Translations under genes and position numbers: made by a program
Part shown: positions 38,415 to 52,328 of the stretch, one piece after another
Numbering within the stretch: the first letter of the stretch is position 1
How the letters are laid out: every line of letters starts with the position of its first letter
Assembly (NCBI GenBank): GCA_005281725.1
Contig: SSBO01000012.1
Location: 9,275,099-9,339,098, forward strand
Direction of reading: 5' to 3'
Source of the DNA: Wuchereria bancrofti
Lineage: Eukaryota > Nematoda > Chromadorea > Rhabditida > Onchocercidae
DNA length: 64,000 nucleotides
Notes under the pieces: generated by a model
Told to the model about the DNA's origin: nothing
The model's input: the letters and a program-made list of their open reading frames with translations, nothing else
Database searches by the model: none

Positions 38415-41400
38415 ACCCAATAATCGGGAAGAGTAGCAAATCTAAGGTTTCTTTTAGAGAAGAGAAAAGAAAAAAAAAGTAAAGTAAAAATCTTAAACCG
38501 TGGGGAACAAAAATAAGATCGATGCATCATTTCAGTATCTATGGCATGCAATGAATGTGCAACAATGCTTTAGATAAAAGGAGTCGCATTATTTGGTGTC
38601 TATGGGAAATGTCGTGGTATTTATTATAAGGTGTAAATGTCATTGTTGCTTATTGATTTACGCAAAAAAGAAAAGGGAAATAGGAAATGCGCAATATATC
38701 ACACAGTAATAATTAATCAACCACTACGACCGTCTGATAAAGAATAAATTTGTAATGAAAGCAGTTGTGTAGCAGTAAAAATCACCGTACGGCGCTGATG
38801 AATAGAAATTATGTGAAGTGATTTCATTTTCTTTAACTTTTTATAATCAAATCCAGATAACATTTCCGGCTAGCATAGGAAGAATTTAATCAATTATTTT
38901 CGATTAAAACAATGAAAAAGACGGAGAGAAAAATGATTATGCTGCTTGGAATTTGAAAAAAAAAATTCTCGGAATTGTTCACGAATTTCGGTATATACAT
39001 TTATTGATTAGTCAATTCATCGTATTTAGCTACTCAGTTCTTCGAACAATGTTGTTATTTGAATTTAACAAAGTATGAGAATTGTGAAACTTTTAGATGA
39101 AACCAAATTTCAGTGGGACGAAAAACATCATGTAAGTGAAAAATTCTAAAACTACAAAGTTTTAAATTTGAATAATGAACTTCTAATGTTTATCTTGAAA
39201 GTAATTAAGTGTAGTCGTAGTTTGTTTTTCTAACATTTTATTCCTAAAACAAAATTTCCGAATAGGATTAACATTTGGCTTTTAATTGTATCTAAGTTTA
39301 TTCTCTTCTTCAGCTTAGAGAGTATACTAATGTGTTAGAGATGACTTATTACGATCCGATTCCCTAGTTTCATCTTATGTTTTTTATTTTATCCCACTTT
39401 AGCTAATACTTCCATTGTACACCTTACCATGGTTATGAAAAAAAAAAGAAAACTTCACTTACCTTGGGTACTTACCGAACTGAACACGTTCATGCATTTA
39501 AAGTTTCCTAATATCGATGCATATTTCATCGCTTCCCGCCTATTCCATTATTTAAATATACTGCTTCTTTCATCGCACTTAAATTTCATAATGTATTTTT
39601 TACAAATATTACTCCATATTTTATCAAAAAAAGAAGAAAAAATGCAAGCAGATAATTTAAACGAAATATTTTGTTATTCAAAATAAAGTAACGTGGAAAT
39701 ACAATTCCGGATTATATGAGAAATATGGAATGAAGAGAGAAAAAATGTGAGAAAGATGCATTATGGAACTAATAAGTATGAAGTGAACCTATTGTTCATT
39801 TTTATTTGTTTATTTATCTGCTTATTTATGTTTTGTTCTTTATTTCCTATTTACTTATTCATTTTATTTTATTTCATTTATTTCGTTTATTTAATTAATT
39901 AACTTATTTATTATTACTATATCACTATTACTAACTGTATCATTATTATTTATTACTATCATTATTAATGTCGCTACTAATTAGTATGTGTATATAAGCA
40001 TACTATAAAAATAAATACATAATACAATAGACATATATTCAACTATATATAAAATGAGTGGATAAACAAAACGTATTAGTATGTATACAAGTAATTTGTA
40101 TATAGTTGAGTCGGTGAAAGATAATGAAATGAACATTAGCGATATGATGACAGTTCCATTTCAACACTGTATTATTACATTGAATTAGTGAAAGAAAACA
40201 TTGTCACATTTTCACATAGAAAGAGATAGTAGGTTGAAGTCTTGGTAAAATGATTGTATCCCTCTAACTCTTCCTGTTTCTCCTCTTTCTTCCTCTCTCT
40301 CTCTCTCTCTCTCTCGTTATGTTACACCATTTAATGCATTTTATTTCTCTAATTAGCTAATTTAACTCTTAATACACTTTTTTCTCGTTGTTTTTGTTTA
40401 GTCAAATCATATGATATAACTTTTCAACAACTTCATATGTATGTATTAGGTATAGATGTATAAATGATATTAGTGATATGAAATATTTATTATTGATAAT
40501 ATATGATTATATTTTGCAATAATAATAATATAAACTATTTCGTATATTCTTATAGGTTGATGATATACAAACAGAAGATGAATTTTCCTTTTTTTTCGTT
40601 GAGTGTAATAAAGTTTAGAGGATTAAAAAAAAAAAGAAAAATACACAAAGCTGTTGGAAATACTTTAGAATATGCTGTTAATCATCGTAAGCTTATTTGA
40701 ATCGATACTTTTCACTTAACGCTTTACTGTAAAAGATTGTTTTTTTTTTTCGAGTAGCATTTATTAAATATAATTAAATTTTTTAAGTATGAGTTAAGTT
40801 TTGATTATGAGCAAATTTTGATGAAGCTAAGAATTAATTTAAATGGAATGAAATTTTTGAAAAAAAATGACAAAGGTTAGATAAGAATTAGAGTAAATTG
40901 AATTTTTAAAAAATGATGGAAAAAAGAAAGAATGAAAAATGTGGGCAGTTTAAAGAGAAATGCTGAAGAATTAGTTTGACAGAAAGGGAAAAAAAAGAAA
41001 GAAAAAAAGAATTGTGCTGTAGTGTATTTACAGGTTTTCTTTTCGTGTCATTTTATCTTAATTAAAAATTGATCGTAAAATCTATGTAGACAACTAATTA
41101 ATTTCTCACTACATCTTTGCATTAAGCTTTAATTACTTAGCAATAGGTATGTATTAAAATTTATTTATTTATTGAATGTCAACCATTTAATTTAATGTAA
41201 AAGTTAGCAACTAATATGCATAAAAAATCCAATCTAATGTATGTTTATCATTAAGCCAAGAATATATCACAGTATGAAGAAATTTTATTTTTAAGAAATA
41301 TCAAACAGGTCTTAAAAATATTATCGCATACATAGTTCAACTAATGATATAATTTAACAATTGACATTGTGCGCATCTTCTGCTACCATCAATTTAAACC

Positions 41401-41790
41401 AGTTAATAAATCTTCCAAATGGAAGAAAGACAAATGTGAAACTATTAAGACTTCCAATATATAATGGAATTTCAAGAAGAAAACTTATGATATTTCCATC
41501 GTATATTAATAGTACAAAATGTATGAAATCTACTTTGCTATTCATGTTTAGAGTAGCGCTTTAAACTAGAGTAATTTTGTTGATCATAATTTAATGGGAA
41601 TATGAGGGTTGACATTATTTCAATTATTCTATTAAAGAATAACATCAAGAAGGTTATATTCATTGATGTTAATCGAAGATCAATTTCAGGTCTCGTTTTT
41701 CTTTCTTTTAAATTCTAAATATAGATGTGTTATTTGAAATTACAATTTTGAAGTGTTAAAATAGAAAAAGAATGTATTATGTAATCATTT
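38415..41790. other. Intergenic DNA between ILVBL-like and SLC17-like genes
   Basis: The interval is AT-rich with low-complexity tracts, including a CT repeat near 40291-40315 and ATT/TTA tracts near 39880-39970. An isolated ATG-led frame at 39075-39131 ends at a good donor but I found no continuation. The ORFs at 39429-39686 and 41354-41564 look like chance. Promoters of the two divergent genes should be here but no motif is recognisable. Confidence 0.55.
40291..40315. repeat. (CT)n microsatellite
   Basis: A nearly perfect CT dinucleotide tract of about 24 bp within intergenic DNA. Confidence 0.9.
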
Positions 41791-41794
41791 TTAA

Positions 41795-41818
41795 TGCTAA
41801 CAGATGTAATGGATATTG
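41795..41818 (+). promoter_or_regulatory. Probable trans-splice acceptor of the SLC17-like gene
   Basis: A gctaacag acceptor ends at 41803, 15 bases before the ATG at 41819. The first ATG after the acceptor is followed directly by a stop codon (atg taa), leaving the next ATG at 41819 as the start of the transporter frame. Confidence 0.4.
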
Positions 41819-44800
41819 ATGGGCAATGGAAAGTATGTAATAGGCATGAACAGTACCAATTCATTTCCGTTGTGGTCACTACGAAGTGTCCGACTTCGTA
41901 TTATTATTCTTCTTGCAACTGCACTTTGTATCGAAGGTTTGATGCGTACAAACATGAATATGGCAATGATATGTATGGTGAATTTAACTGCTGTTATGCA
42001 GTTTAAACAATCATTTATTGGTAAATTTTATTATACTTAATGTAAAAATATTAGTTAAATTTAACAAATGCTATTTTGCTAGCATATTATTGCAATTATC
42101 ACTTTGTTATATTATTAATTTAAGTTGTTGCTTTATTAGATTAACTCATATTAGCTATTATTGCTAGTTTCAATTGGATGCTACTAATATCACTTGTAAC
42201 AACAATTATTTTATCTTTATACTACTGATGATAATTTATAAAGGAATTCATTATGATAATATCTCTGTTGCAATTATTTTGTAGTAAGTAAAGTTCATTG
42301 TTAAGCACTGGATGAAACTAACGATGTTTATAAGTCACATAAGTATTGTTATTATCGAAATTGAATTATGGAAATTTTTTTTTAGCTCAAAAATCGGAGG
42401 AATCGCTATTGAAATATAATTATACCATTTTATCAAATTCATCTGTCAAAATATTTGAACATAATCGAAATTATGTAAGTTTGTTGCTTTTAATAGATGA
42501 TATATATTTGATTGATGCTCATTCATATTCATTCTATTTACTGAAGAATGTTCTGAATTGCAGCATCAATTAGAAGAAGGATAGAATGTTTGTTTTTTAA
42601 TTGCTTTTTTTCGTTTTTTGAGGAAGAGATAACATCTTATTAGTTTTTACAGAGTTTCTTGATAATGCTTATTTCAGAATGGTGATTTACTGTGGACACG
42701 TCAAGAACAAGCATGGGTTTTTGCTGCATTTTACATTGGTAGTTTACTTGTTGTGTTTCCAGGAAGTAAGTATTGATTTAAAAATTTTTTATAACGAAAA
42801 GTGAAAAAAAAAAACGAACTGAAAGAATTTGTAGCTGATGAAGTAAGAAGCATAGTCATCATAATAGAATGTGTTGTATTGAATGATCTAGTAGCTCTGT
42901 TGATCATATCGTAAAAATTTATTTTGACACATTTTAGGCTATCTATGTGATTGGATAGGTCCAACTTATACTGTACAAGGTGGAGCGATTATTAATGTTA
43001 TTGGTTCAGTAACAACGCCATATATTTCACGTAATGTTGGTGTTATCGGCGTAATTATCATACGGTTTTTGATGGGTTGTGGTCAAGGTATATTGACGCC
43101 ATGCATGAATGTACTTATTGCTCATTGGTTTCCGTTATCGGAAAAAAGTACAGCGGTTGCTCTAGCAACTACTGGCAATCAGGTATCTTTTTCAAAACAC
43201 TCTTGGAATGTGTTTGTAATTTAAAAAACAAGTTTTTTTTTGGACCGGTCATTTGCTATAATCCATTGATCATACGAATTTACATATTATGAAATTTTTA
43301 CTCTCAAATTTTTTAGAATGCAACATTTTTTTCAGTTATCTATAATTTTTGCAATGTTCATCACAGCTGAACTATGTCAGATGTCACTTTTTGGTGGTTG
43401 GCCAGCTGCATTTTATCTCTACAGTGAGCTGTTTAAGTGTTTTTTTTTTTAAACTATCGTTATTCATATATTTCATGACAAAACTTGAGAATTAAAAGAC
43501 TCTTCCTGACAATTATATGCTAAGTATTTTATTTGCTACAGGATATTCATTTGCCCAACATTCATGATTGATAATTTCAAGAAAAACATTTTCATGCGAA
43601 TCAAATTTTATCATATATTACAGTTTTTAGGCTTATTAGGTATTGGTTTATGTTTTGGTTGGTCTCTAGCTGTAAAAGATGTACCAACTTGTGTGAAACA
43701 TATCACAGATGCTGAGTTGACTTACATCACTGGTTCCGCATATGGACGCGGTCAGAAACGCGTAATTCCTGTGGTCAGTGTTCAGAGTTTAATAAAATTT
43801 AACAGAAATTTAATCATGAGATTAGTGCGAGATCTAATATTTTTATTTGCACTTTATAACTTTTATAAACTCATAATTTTGCATGTTAATATTTAGCAGA
43901 ATATTTCAGAATGTCCCATGGCAAAAAATATTATCGTCAACTGCAGTCTGGTCTACGGCATTAAGTTCATTTTGTCATTCATTCGTAGTTGTCGGTACCG
44001 TGACTTACTTACCTCTCTATTATCGAACTATACTTAGTATGGGTCTCACTTCTGTAAGTAATATCTGTTATAACATTAATGATTATAGAACTGATGATTA
44101 TTTTCAACTTTTTCTTTTACATTATTTACAACTTTGTTATTTCAAATTAAATCAAATGCCAAAATAGCTGTGAAATGATGCTAATTTCGATTGAAATCAG
44201 TTTACGTAAATTTAAACTTTTGACAAAAGAAACTCTTATCTGTATTCTCTTCTTTGTTATTTATTTAAATAGTTGTAATATTTACTGTGCAATGTGTTAT
44301 ATTGCCACAAAATTTGACCAAAGCATAATATCTCATTTAAAAGTAACAGTAGTTCAGAGATTCAGAAACTTTGTAATATTATCATATGCTATTATCAGTC
44401 AGCACCAAATACGCCTATTTATCAGGTAGATTTAAGAGAATGATTTAACAGTAAACACCCTGAATACATTTCAGATTGCTTATCATCCCATATGTTGTTC
44501 ATCATGTCTTGATGCTACCTAGGTCATATTGCATTAAATGATTAGACAATGTTGGTTAGCCTCTCAATTTTATATTGTACAAATTTCAGAACGGTGTACT
44601 TTCGGCACTGCCTTTCATTTGTCAGTTACTAAGTAAATTAGCATTTGCTGGTCTTGCAGACAAAGCGAAGGAAATTGGTTTTTCACCAAATCAAGTTACA
44701 AAGATATGCAATTTATGCGGCAAGTTTTGTATTTTCCAGTTATATAATGGTATGTATGAAGATCATTTGAGGTGTAATTTTCAATTTTAATTTGATTTCA

Positions 44801-46121
44801 CTTAACTGAAATTTATAAAACTTTCTTAGATTCATATGATTTTATAGCTTTTTTTTTACAGCATCACTTGGTAGTGCATGCTGCTTTACTGCACTAATAT
44901 TTTTTGACTGCAGTCATCGAAAAAAGGCAGTATTTTTCATGTGTTTTGCAATGGGTATTTTATCTGGTTTCGTCCTAGGATATAATACCAGGTTTACTTT
45001 GTACCATTTTAAAAATTTCAGCCGTCATAAAATAGAAGGATTTTTCCGAGATATTTCGAAAATTTTCATGAGAACAATACTATTAGAATTTTATTGAAAA
45101 AGGAAAATTTGTTACAACAATTCAACAAAATTAAAAAAAAAGTCAGATTTAAAAATAAATAAACTTAAAGTCAAGTAATTTTTTATAGTCAATATTTCAT
45201 AGCTAATATTTTAATGTAATTGGTATCATTTTTAATCTCAACAATTAAAGTAAATATTTGCAGTATTGTATGTATTGCTCCAAAGTATACATCATCAGTG
45301 GCTTCATTCTGTAGACTTTGGGGAACAGTTGGTTCCATCACCTCACCTTATATCATTGGAATGATCACTATAAAGGTTTTACTACATTATAATATATTTT
45401 TTTAGTCAACTCAACCTTAGTCCATTTCTGTAGAAAGCATTAAGTTAGGTTTAAGATTCTTTCACATTTCAACTTCCTGTAGTATACATTTCAGGGCAAC
45501 GGAAAGTTCTCATATATGTTTGCAGTAGCAACTAAGTCGCTAAGAATAGGAGCTGTCCTAACGGAAACGAAAATTCGTATAAGTCAAACAAATCAGTTTG
45601 TTAGATGTAGGTGAACATTAATACTTTCTAGAGCACTAAAAAGTTTTTGTTTTCGCCTATAATATCGGGTAGGCTATTAAACAGCGTTATAAGAATTGAA
45701 GTTTGTATAAATTAGAAAGGTTACTTGTTTACTTTTAAACATTTTACTCATAATTTTAGAGTGTTATGTCAGAATGGAGGACTGTTTTCATAATTATGAT
45801 ATGCATACTAATATTGACTGGCGCAATTTTCCAATTATTTGGTACAGGCAAGCGACTTTTTTTTCTTTTTTTAATTTCATTTCTTATATCTATTTGTAAT
45901 ATTTCTTTATAATTTCACTTCATTCTGCTCAATTTTAGTAAAATACTTTCAAATTTGAACTTTATGATACATAATTTTCTAGTGCTACGAAATCTTTTGC
46001 AGTAAACGAACAAGAATGGGCGCAAGATGTGTCTGGTATCTCAGTTCTAAATTATGTTAAGCCGTTGAGTGAGAAAGAAATGGACAAAACACCAAAACTA
46101 GAGTTAGAAAAAGGTGTTTAA
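41819..46121 (+). CDS. SLC17-family organic anion transporter (sialin/VGLUT-like MFS)
   Basis: Twelve exons join in phase: 41819-42020, 42386-42474, 42678-42765, 42938-43182, 43336-43423, 43631-43761, 43910-44053, 44590-44749, 44862-44991, 45264-45375, 45760-45847, 46003-46121 (TAA). The product is about 531 residues, a normal length for SLC17. Landmarks: TM1 with IEGLMRTNMNMAMICMVN, the N-glycosylation-prone first loop (NYT, NSS), YIGSLLVVFPGSYLCDWIG, RFLMGCGQGILTPCMNVLIA, NVPWQKILSSTAVWS at the start of the second half, NGVLSALPFICQLLSKLAFA, and the C-terminal EWRTVF then NEQEWAQD. Family members carry sialate, glutamate, phosphate or nucleotides across lysosomal, vesicular or plasma membranes; the substrate here cannot be assigned. 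The intron after 45847 appears to use a GC donor (ACAG then gcaagc). A GT donor six bases earlier (after 45841) is also in phase, but the GC version fits the family alignment better. Confidence 0.9.
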
Positions 46122-46167
46122 AGGAGGCAAGAGAGAGTTTGGATGAAGTAGTGGTGGATAGGATCGA

Positions 46168-46222
46168 GTATTATTATTATTATTATTGTTATTATTATTA
46201 TTGTTATTGTTATTATTATTGG
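46168..46222. repeat. Imperfect (TTA/TTG)n tract
   Basis: About 55 bp of TAT-TAT with occasional TTG units, just after the stop codon of the transporter gene and probably in its 3' UTR. Confidence 0.8.
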
Positions 46223-48448
46223 CGCACCTTAAAATTAACTGAATTAATCTTTACAGAGCTTCAGATACATTTATAGGATTTGAAATTTGAGACATTTTTT
46301 GACAAGTATTTCTTGTTTTATTGGATTGGTACAAAACGAAATACGATTTGCATACTGCTATTTGTTTTATATTAGAGTGTATTCTTAGACAAATGCAGTT
46401 ATATCATATTTAATGCTCATTTTTTTGCTTCACGGTCTTTGTTTTACTAGCATTATTATTATTAATTATTACATGTTAGATTTTGTTTAGAAGAATGATG
46501 TTAAACAAAGAGAGTAAATTTGATTTTTTTTTTTTTGAATGATTTTTCTTTTAAATTCGAAATGAATCGTAGAGGGAATTGACAATATCAATGACGTTTT
46601 TTTTGACTGAGAAATACATCGTGAATCAAATGGTTATGAAAGAAATGAGCCAGTTATCAAAAGTTATTGGATGATCAAATGAGAGCAATTATTTCCTTAT
46701 AATTATAGAGAATTTAAAGAGCTTAAATTAAGTATCAACCATTTCAGAGCAATTTAGCATTTCCTACAAATGGGCAAAATAAAATCTGGTAAATAATGAA
46801 AAAGATAAAAAACAAACAAATCTCGTTATTCTGATTGATAATCGAAAAAGCTATTGTTTGAAATTGTCTTCTTTTATGCTAAATATATAACAAATTACTT
46901 CTCATAATTCTTGACAACAAATAAACAGTTTAAGCATTTTATTTAATTGTTACCATAGGTTATCATATGTTTTTGAATTCTGGCAAAACTGTTACATCTA
47001 AGAGGTATTACTCGGTAAATTGGTAAAATTTAGCAAAAATTGGGATACATTTAGTTATCAAATGATTAACAGGATAAACCTAATTCAGCACGGCAATTTC
47101 TCACTGCACATCATAACATCAGTGCTTTAGAAGTTGGACGAGATTAGACTACGAAATTTTACTTTATGTGTTATATGTGTTCAACCTTTCATCAATCACT
47201 TGTCACTTCTTCAGTTATCCTAGTGATTTCGTAAAGAAAAAATGAGCATTTAAAAAACGAGTAAAATATTTAAAAAATGTTTTCCAAAAGTTCATCAAAT
47301 TCTAACGGATGGATTTTTTATTTTTTATTTAAATGTTACAAGTATCAACAAAGTGATCGTTTGGTAACACAACCATACATGTATATCAATTATTGCAGTT
47401 TTTGCAATGAGATATATTTGAACTTGAGTGTATTAAAATTTATCGTCTGAAATCACATAGTTTAGCATATCGAGGAATTGTGTAAGCTTCTTTTCAAAAA
47501 AAAAAAATTAAATGGCTAATTTGGTAGATATTCTTGAGCCAATGATTACCTTGAGTCTAGTTAGTTGTTTAATTTCAGTATTTAAATGAGCATTGATAGA
47601 TGAAAAAGCATGTTGAATCTGGCTCTATTTTATCATTTTGTTAATTTTAGGCTTGAGGAGATATTAAACATGTCATTCCTATAGTCATAAACGCACATGC
47701 CTCTACTATTTATCATTTGATGATCTATTAGCAAATTTTTTTTGCCTTTTTAAAGTTTCACAAAAAAAAAGCTTTTATTTATATGCATCAGATGATGTGT
47801 AACAACAAATCAGTGTTCTTTTTTAAAATTAATATCTTTGTGAAACAAATTTTCGGAACAATTAAGATTTATCTATTATTGAAATTATCATAATTATTGA
47901 ACGCTGAGTTAGAATAAAGTCGAATTAGAATTAATTTCAACTTTTTATGGTATAAGTAAAATGAATGACGAAAAATTACGAAAATCATTTAGAGAATTTG
48001 GAAATTCACAATCGATGATTTAATTACTTTGTATTCATACAAAAAGAGTTTCAAACCTTCTTGTTTGAGCCTACAAAAACAATTTCCTAAAGTTTCACTA
48101 AATTAAAAATTTTTGTTTCCAAGAAAAATAAAATCTAAGTACATTATCAATTGATTTCTTTTATAGCGTAAATAAATTTATTAAATTCATAATTTTTTGA
48201 AATATACAATATTTTATAACTTAGTAGATTTTAATACAAATCAAAACTCTAAATTCTTTCCAAAAACAATGCAACAAATTTTTGGCATATGACAAGAACA
48301 AATGTAATTTTAAAATTATTCGTTGACAGAAGATACCGGGAATTGTGGTGAAGTCAAATATGTCATTCCTCTGGGAAATTGCTCCACCCATGCTTTGACA
48401 GACAAAAAAAATGAAATAAAAAAACGGATGAACACACTTGATTTCAAA

Positions 48449-48560
48449 TGTGTGTGTATGTGTCTATGCATGTGCATGTATGCATGTGTGTTTGTCTACG
48501 TAAATATATACATGTATGGATGTGTATGTGGTTGGCAGATAAATGTGTATGTTTGTGTTT
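48449..48560. repeat. GT/GTAT-rich alternating purine-pyrimidine tract
   Basis: The sequence alternates tgtg, tatg and catg for about 110 bp. Open frames on both strands across it are repeat artefacts rich in Cys/Val/Met or His/Thr. Alternating purine-pyrimidine DNA of this kind can adopt left-handed structure, but that is inference. Confidence 0.75.
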
Positions 48561-49592
48561 TGCGTACTTTTTAATCCTAAGCAATTTTTTTTTTTTTGTT
48601 TTGGACTTATCTCCCGGCAAATTCAATTCGTCTGTGAACAATTGACTAAATTAACTTTTGTTGAATTTAGTTGTCACTATTTATTTTCGTTTCAATTTTC
48701 ATTATTTCTATTGTGGTGATAAAGTTATCAAAAAATATTATGGAAAGGTGATAAAATTTAAGCTAAATTTCAGTCTATCTAGATTCAATTGATCTATTTA
48801 ATCCAATCTAGACCACATCACATAATTTATTAAATATATCAGTAATATGATACTTATTATTTGCTTTTTTTTTCGTCACCTTTTTAACATCACAATTATT
48901 CCCTTTTTTTTCTTCTCTTCCTTTTTTCCTTTTTCATTTCTTTTTTTTTTCTGAAACTGCTTTTCCGGAAAAAAACTTTGGCAGATAGTCATTGGCTCAA
49001 TCGATCCATATCAAAGCAGCTTTTTCTTTTTAAGCTATGCTTTTCCTGTTTTCAAACTCTCGTATTCCTCAAAATAATAAGGTCTTTTTTTTCGAAAAAT
49101 AAAAGTGTTATAACAAAAAAAGAAGAAAAAAGAACTCTAACAGCAGAATGATAAATTACAATTCATTCTTTCGCTTCTTTCCTTCATTTCTTTATTTGTT
49201 TAGTTTGAAATGAATTTCAAATTAGTGAATTATTCTGTAATTCAACAAATATATATTATCAGATGAAAGAATTCGAACAAATAGTATGACATAATGTATG
49301 TTTCCGAATGAAAAAATTAAAACAAATAGCAATACAATCATTCAATTTATTAAATTTCTTTTTTTTTTTGATAAATGCTTATTTATTTATTTGTTTTCAT
49401 TTATTTTTTGAAAAATTTGAAACAATGATTGTTTTTTTTTTTGTTTCTTAAAATTACAATAATTTATATAATAATTTTAGGTATCCCTCCACCAAAACAA
49501 AAAATAGAAAAGAAATAATAAAAATTAGAAAAAGAGGAAAAAGGAAATATGTTCAGCTAATTATAATTGATAAATTTCGTGGCAAAAAAAAA

Positions 49593-52328
49593 ATGGTAAA
49601 TTATTTGGAGCGTGCTCGAGCTTTAGCTGAATGCTCACCTTTACCATCCACCAATATAGTATCATCACAACAATGCAAACCCAAGAAATTTTCAAGGGTT
49701 AACTTTATTGGTAAGTTAAATGTTTGCATATGCATTTATTTCTATCCCATATTATATAACTTTCCATTTATAAATAATAAAATTGAATTAAATAGTAAAC
49801 AGTAAATGTGACAAATATTTTCAAAAAAAAATTAAATTACAAGAAAAGTAAGTTTTTTCAAGAAAAAATTTTTTTATTGCTTTAACATTTTATTAATAAT
49901 TAAATTAGTCAAAATAAAAATGTTTATTTGGAAATTTTACCTAAATAAAGGATAAACGAATAAGAGAAATTTTCGAAGCAAATCGATCTATAAAATGAAT
50001 GCTACTAATTCTTATAATAAAATTTGAATTGATATTTTGGATAGCAAAGTTTTTAAATCTTGTATAGTAGAGCAGTTTTATTTGATTTTTTTATTTCTTT
50101 TTTTGTTCTGAAATTTCATAATTGAATAATAATTGTTTTGTTTTTTGGTTAATAAACTTTTTTTTGGTAGAAAAAATAGAATTTTTGCTAGACAAATTTT
50201 AATAAATTTTTTGATAAATAAATTTCTTAATCCAAATTTTTATCATTGTATTTGCTTGTTTTATCAGTTAATCCACAACGAGAAAGTGCAATTGGATATG
50301 AACAAGTAGAAGATGTTATTCAAGAAGACAGCAATTGCATCAAACATAAAGTTAAATTTATCGATGCATTGGCGCAATTGTCGCAATATCGTTGTTGTTG
50401 CAATCTTATGCATGCTGTGGTAGGTATTTTCTTTTTCTATCACTAGATGCTATTCTATTCTTTTTCATGTCTTGAAAATTTGAAACCATTGCTTTGATTT
50501 ATGTATTTTTCTTAAATTAATACTTCTAGCTGATTAAATAAAGATATTTTAATTGATTAATTATTTACAAGTAAATGCTATATTTTTGAACATTTCCGCT
50601 CTTATTTAAAATACTAATAAAAATAATCATGTACTTTGAAAATCAAAGTTTAGAAAACAAATTCAAATTTTACTTTTATAGGATTCTTGTTTTTCACTTT
50701 ATTCACATCTAGATTTAAATAAGTATTTAATCTGGTAAATACAAACTTTACTATTAACCTTTTATTATTTTTCTTTTTTTAATTTTCGATAATCGTATAT
50801 GAGTTTAATTGGCGCAATATATAGCATTTTCTCTCCTATTTGAATTTAACTTTTGAAATTCTAAAATCATTTTTTCAGACTGGTACCAAGTTATTTCTAC
50901 TAACTTATGTGGCCTTATCAGTTATCATTTTTACATTTGCGATGAAGTCAACTATAATTTGGTCTGTGATACCATTTATAGTTGCTTCATTAAGTATTTA
51001 TGCATTATACACGGAAAAACATAAATATTTATATCCATTTTTGATTATATCGGTTTGTTATATTTATAATTTTTATTTTTCTTTTCCTCTAATGTATTAA
51101 ATTTTATAAAAATTTTATGAAATAATTTTGTTATTAAAAAACAAAAGATGAATGAAGTAAGAAAATATTTACTTAATAACTCATTTCATTTCTGATATAA
51201 TTTCATTAATTTCAGAGTGTTCATATAATACTTTCTATTGTGGTTGTACTTGCAATAATTACATTTACAGCTGCCAGTTATGGTACTTTTAGACAAATTG
51301 TTGGTAAGAATTAATCAGATTAGAAATTTTATCAAAAATTTTTCCAAAATATTTCTTTCTGCTCCTATTAATCATAATATTATTATAATATACATTGATG
51401 ATAAATGACCATTTTCTTATAAATCATGATATTATCATTTATATAACCATATCAAATATATGCTATAATTTATTGGATTAAATTTTAATAACTTTAACGT
51501 ATATTTTTTTACAATATAACTTTACATCTTTTCAAAAATATCAAGAATGTGATGCTAAAAATTGAATTAATAAAGATTAAAATTTCTGCAGGATATTATA
51601 TGAAAATACGACTTAGTGATACATTTATCGTGATATTCGTTATTACATCTGTCATCTTATTCCTTACTTTATCCATCATGCATTTATGGCAAGTAAATGT
51701 TGTTTATAGGTGAATTTTAAATGAAAAAAAAAAATTTATGATAAAAATATTAATCATTCTTTGCTTATTAAACGAAGTATTTAAAAGGTACATTTGAGGA
51801 TAAAAGAATAACTTTTTTTTTCTTTTTTTTCACATCTTTATCATTTTGCTCTATCATTTTATTTCCATGATATCATCATTGAGGTAAATTTCCATCGTAT
51901 CATATGCTAAAATATCATTTGTTTAAACGTAAAAATTTCACTCATTCTTATCTCAAGAAAACAGCAAAAACTAAGTTATATAATTGAAACTAAGTTATCC
52001 AACTTAAGACAGGTAAATTTTTTATAATTAATAATCTGTCCAAGTATTAAAAATCATTTCATTAATTTACATAAGTTATACATGAATTATATCATTCTCA
52101 TAAATTTTTATTAAATTAAAAGAATTATTTTTTTTAATTATTGTATTGTTATAAAATTATAGTTGTATGATGTATTTCGAACAAAAGCGCTGCCTGGAAC
52201 GTGAACAATGTCATCCGGTGATTGTAAAATACAATTGTTCAGATGGAAAAGAAGATGGACATTTGGACATCTATCACAATCATTTTATTACTAATCATAA
52301 GTGCTATGAAAGTTGTGCTGCCGTATAA
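49593..52328 (+). CDS. Four-pass membrane protein with cysteine-rich tail, unrecognised
   Basis: Six exons join in phase: 49593-49710, 50268-50419, 50879-51052, 51216-51303, 51592-51709, 52163-52328 (TAA), giving about 271 residues. The first 80 residues are hydrophilic (YLERARALAECSP at the start, then an acidic patch EQVEDVIQED). A cysteine cluster (YRCCCNLMHA) precedes four hydrophobic segments: FLLTYVALSVIIFTFAM, IIWSVIPFIVASLSIYAL, IILSIVVVLAIITFTA and FIVIFVITSVILFLTLSI. The C-terminal 55 residues hold six cysteines (CMMYFEQKRCLEREQC and others) and end CAAV, which resembles a CaaX-type end, although AAV is only weakly canonical. The four-segment layout with a CCC motif before TM1 recalls nematode LAPTM/MARVEL-like proteins, but I do not recognise an exact family. 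All six exons are open. Confidence 0.75.

Larger units (their letters stand above)
46122..49592. other. Intergenic DNA between SLC17-like and four-pass membrane protein genes
   Basis: I see no gene. There is a TTA-type trinucleotide tract at 46168-46222 and a GT-rich stretch at about 48449-48560. An acceptor-like ttttag at 49480 may mark the 5' UTR of the next gene, 112 bases before its ATG. Confidence 0.6.

Noticed and set aside
39075..39131. ATG-led frame ending at a good GTAAGT donor, possible first exon
   Set aside because: No downstream exon in a compatible phase was found, and 19 residues are not enough to support a gene.
41354..41564. Overlapping frames on both strands upstream of the transporter
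   Set aside because: Both are in AT-rich intergenic DNA with no splice signals or recognisable protein content.
48323..48645. Cys/Val-rich and His/Thr-rich frames on opposite strands
   Set aside because: They lie over a GT-rich repeat tract and have no exon context.
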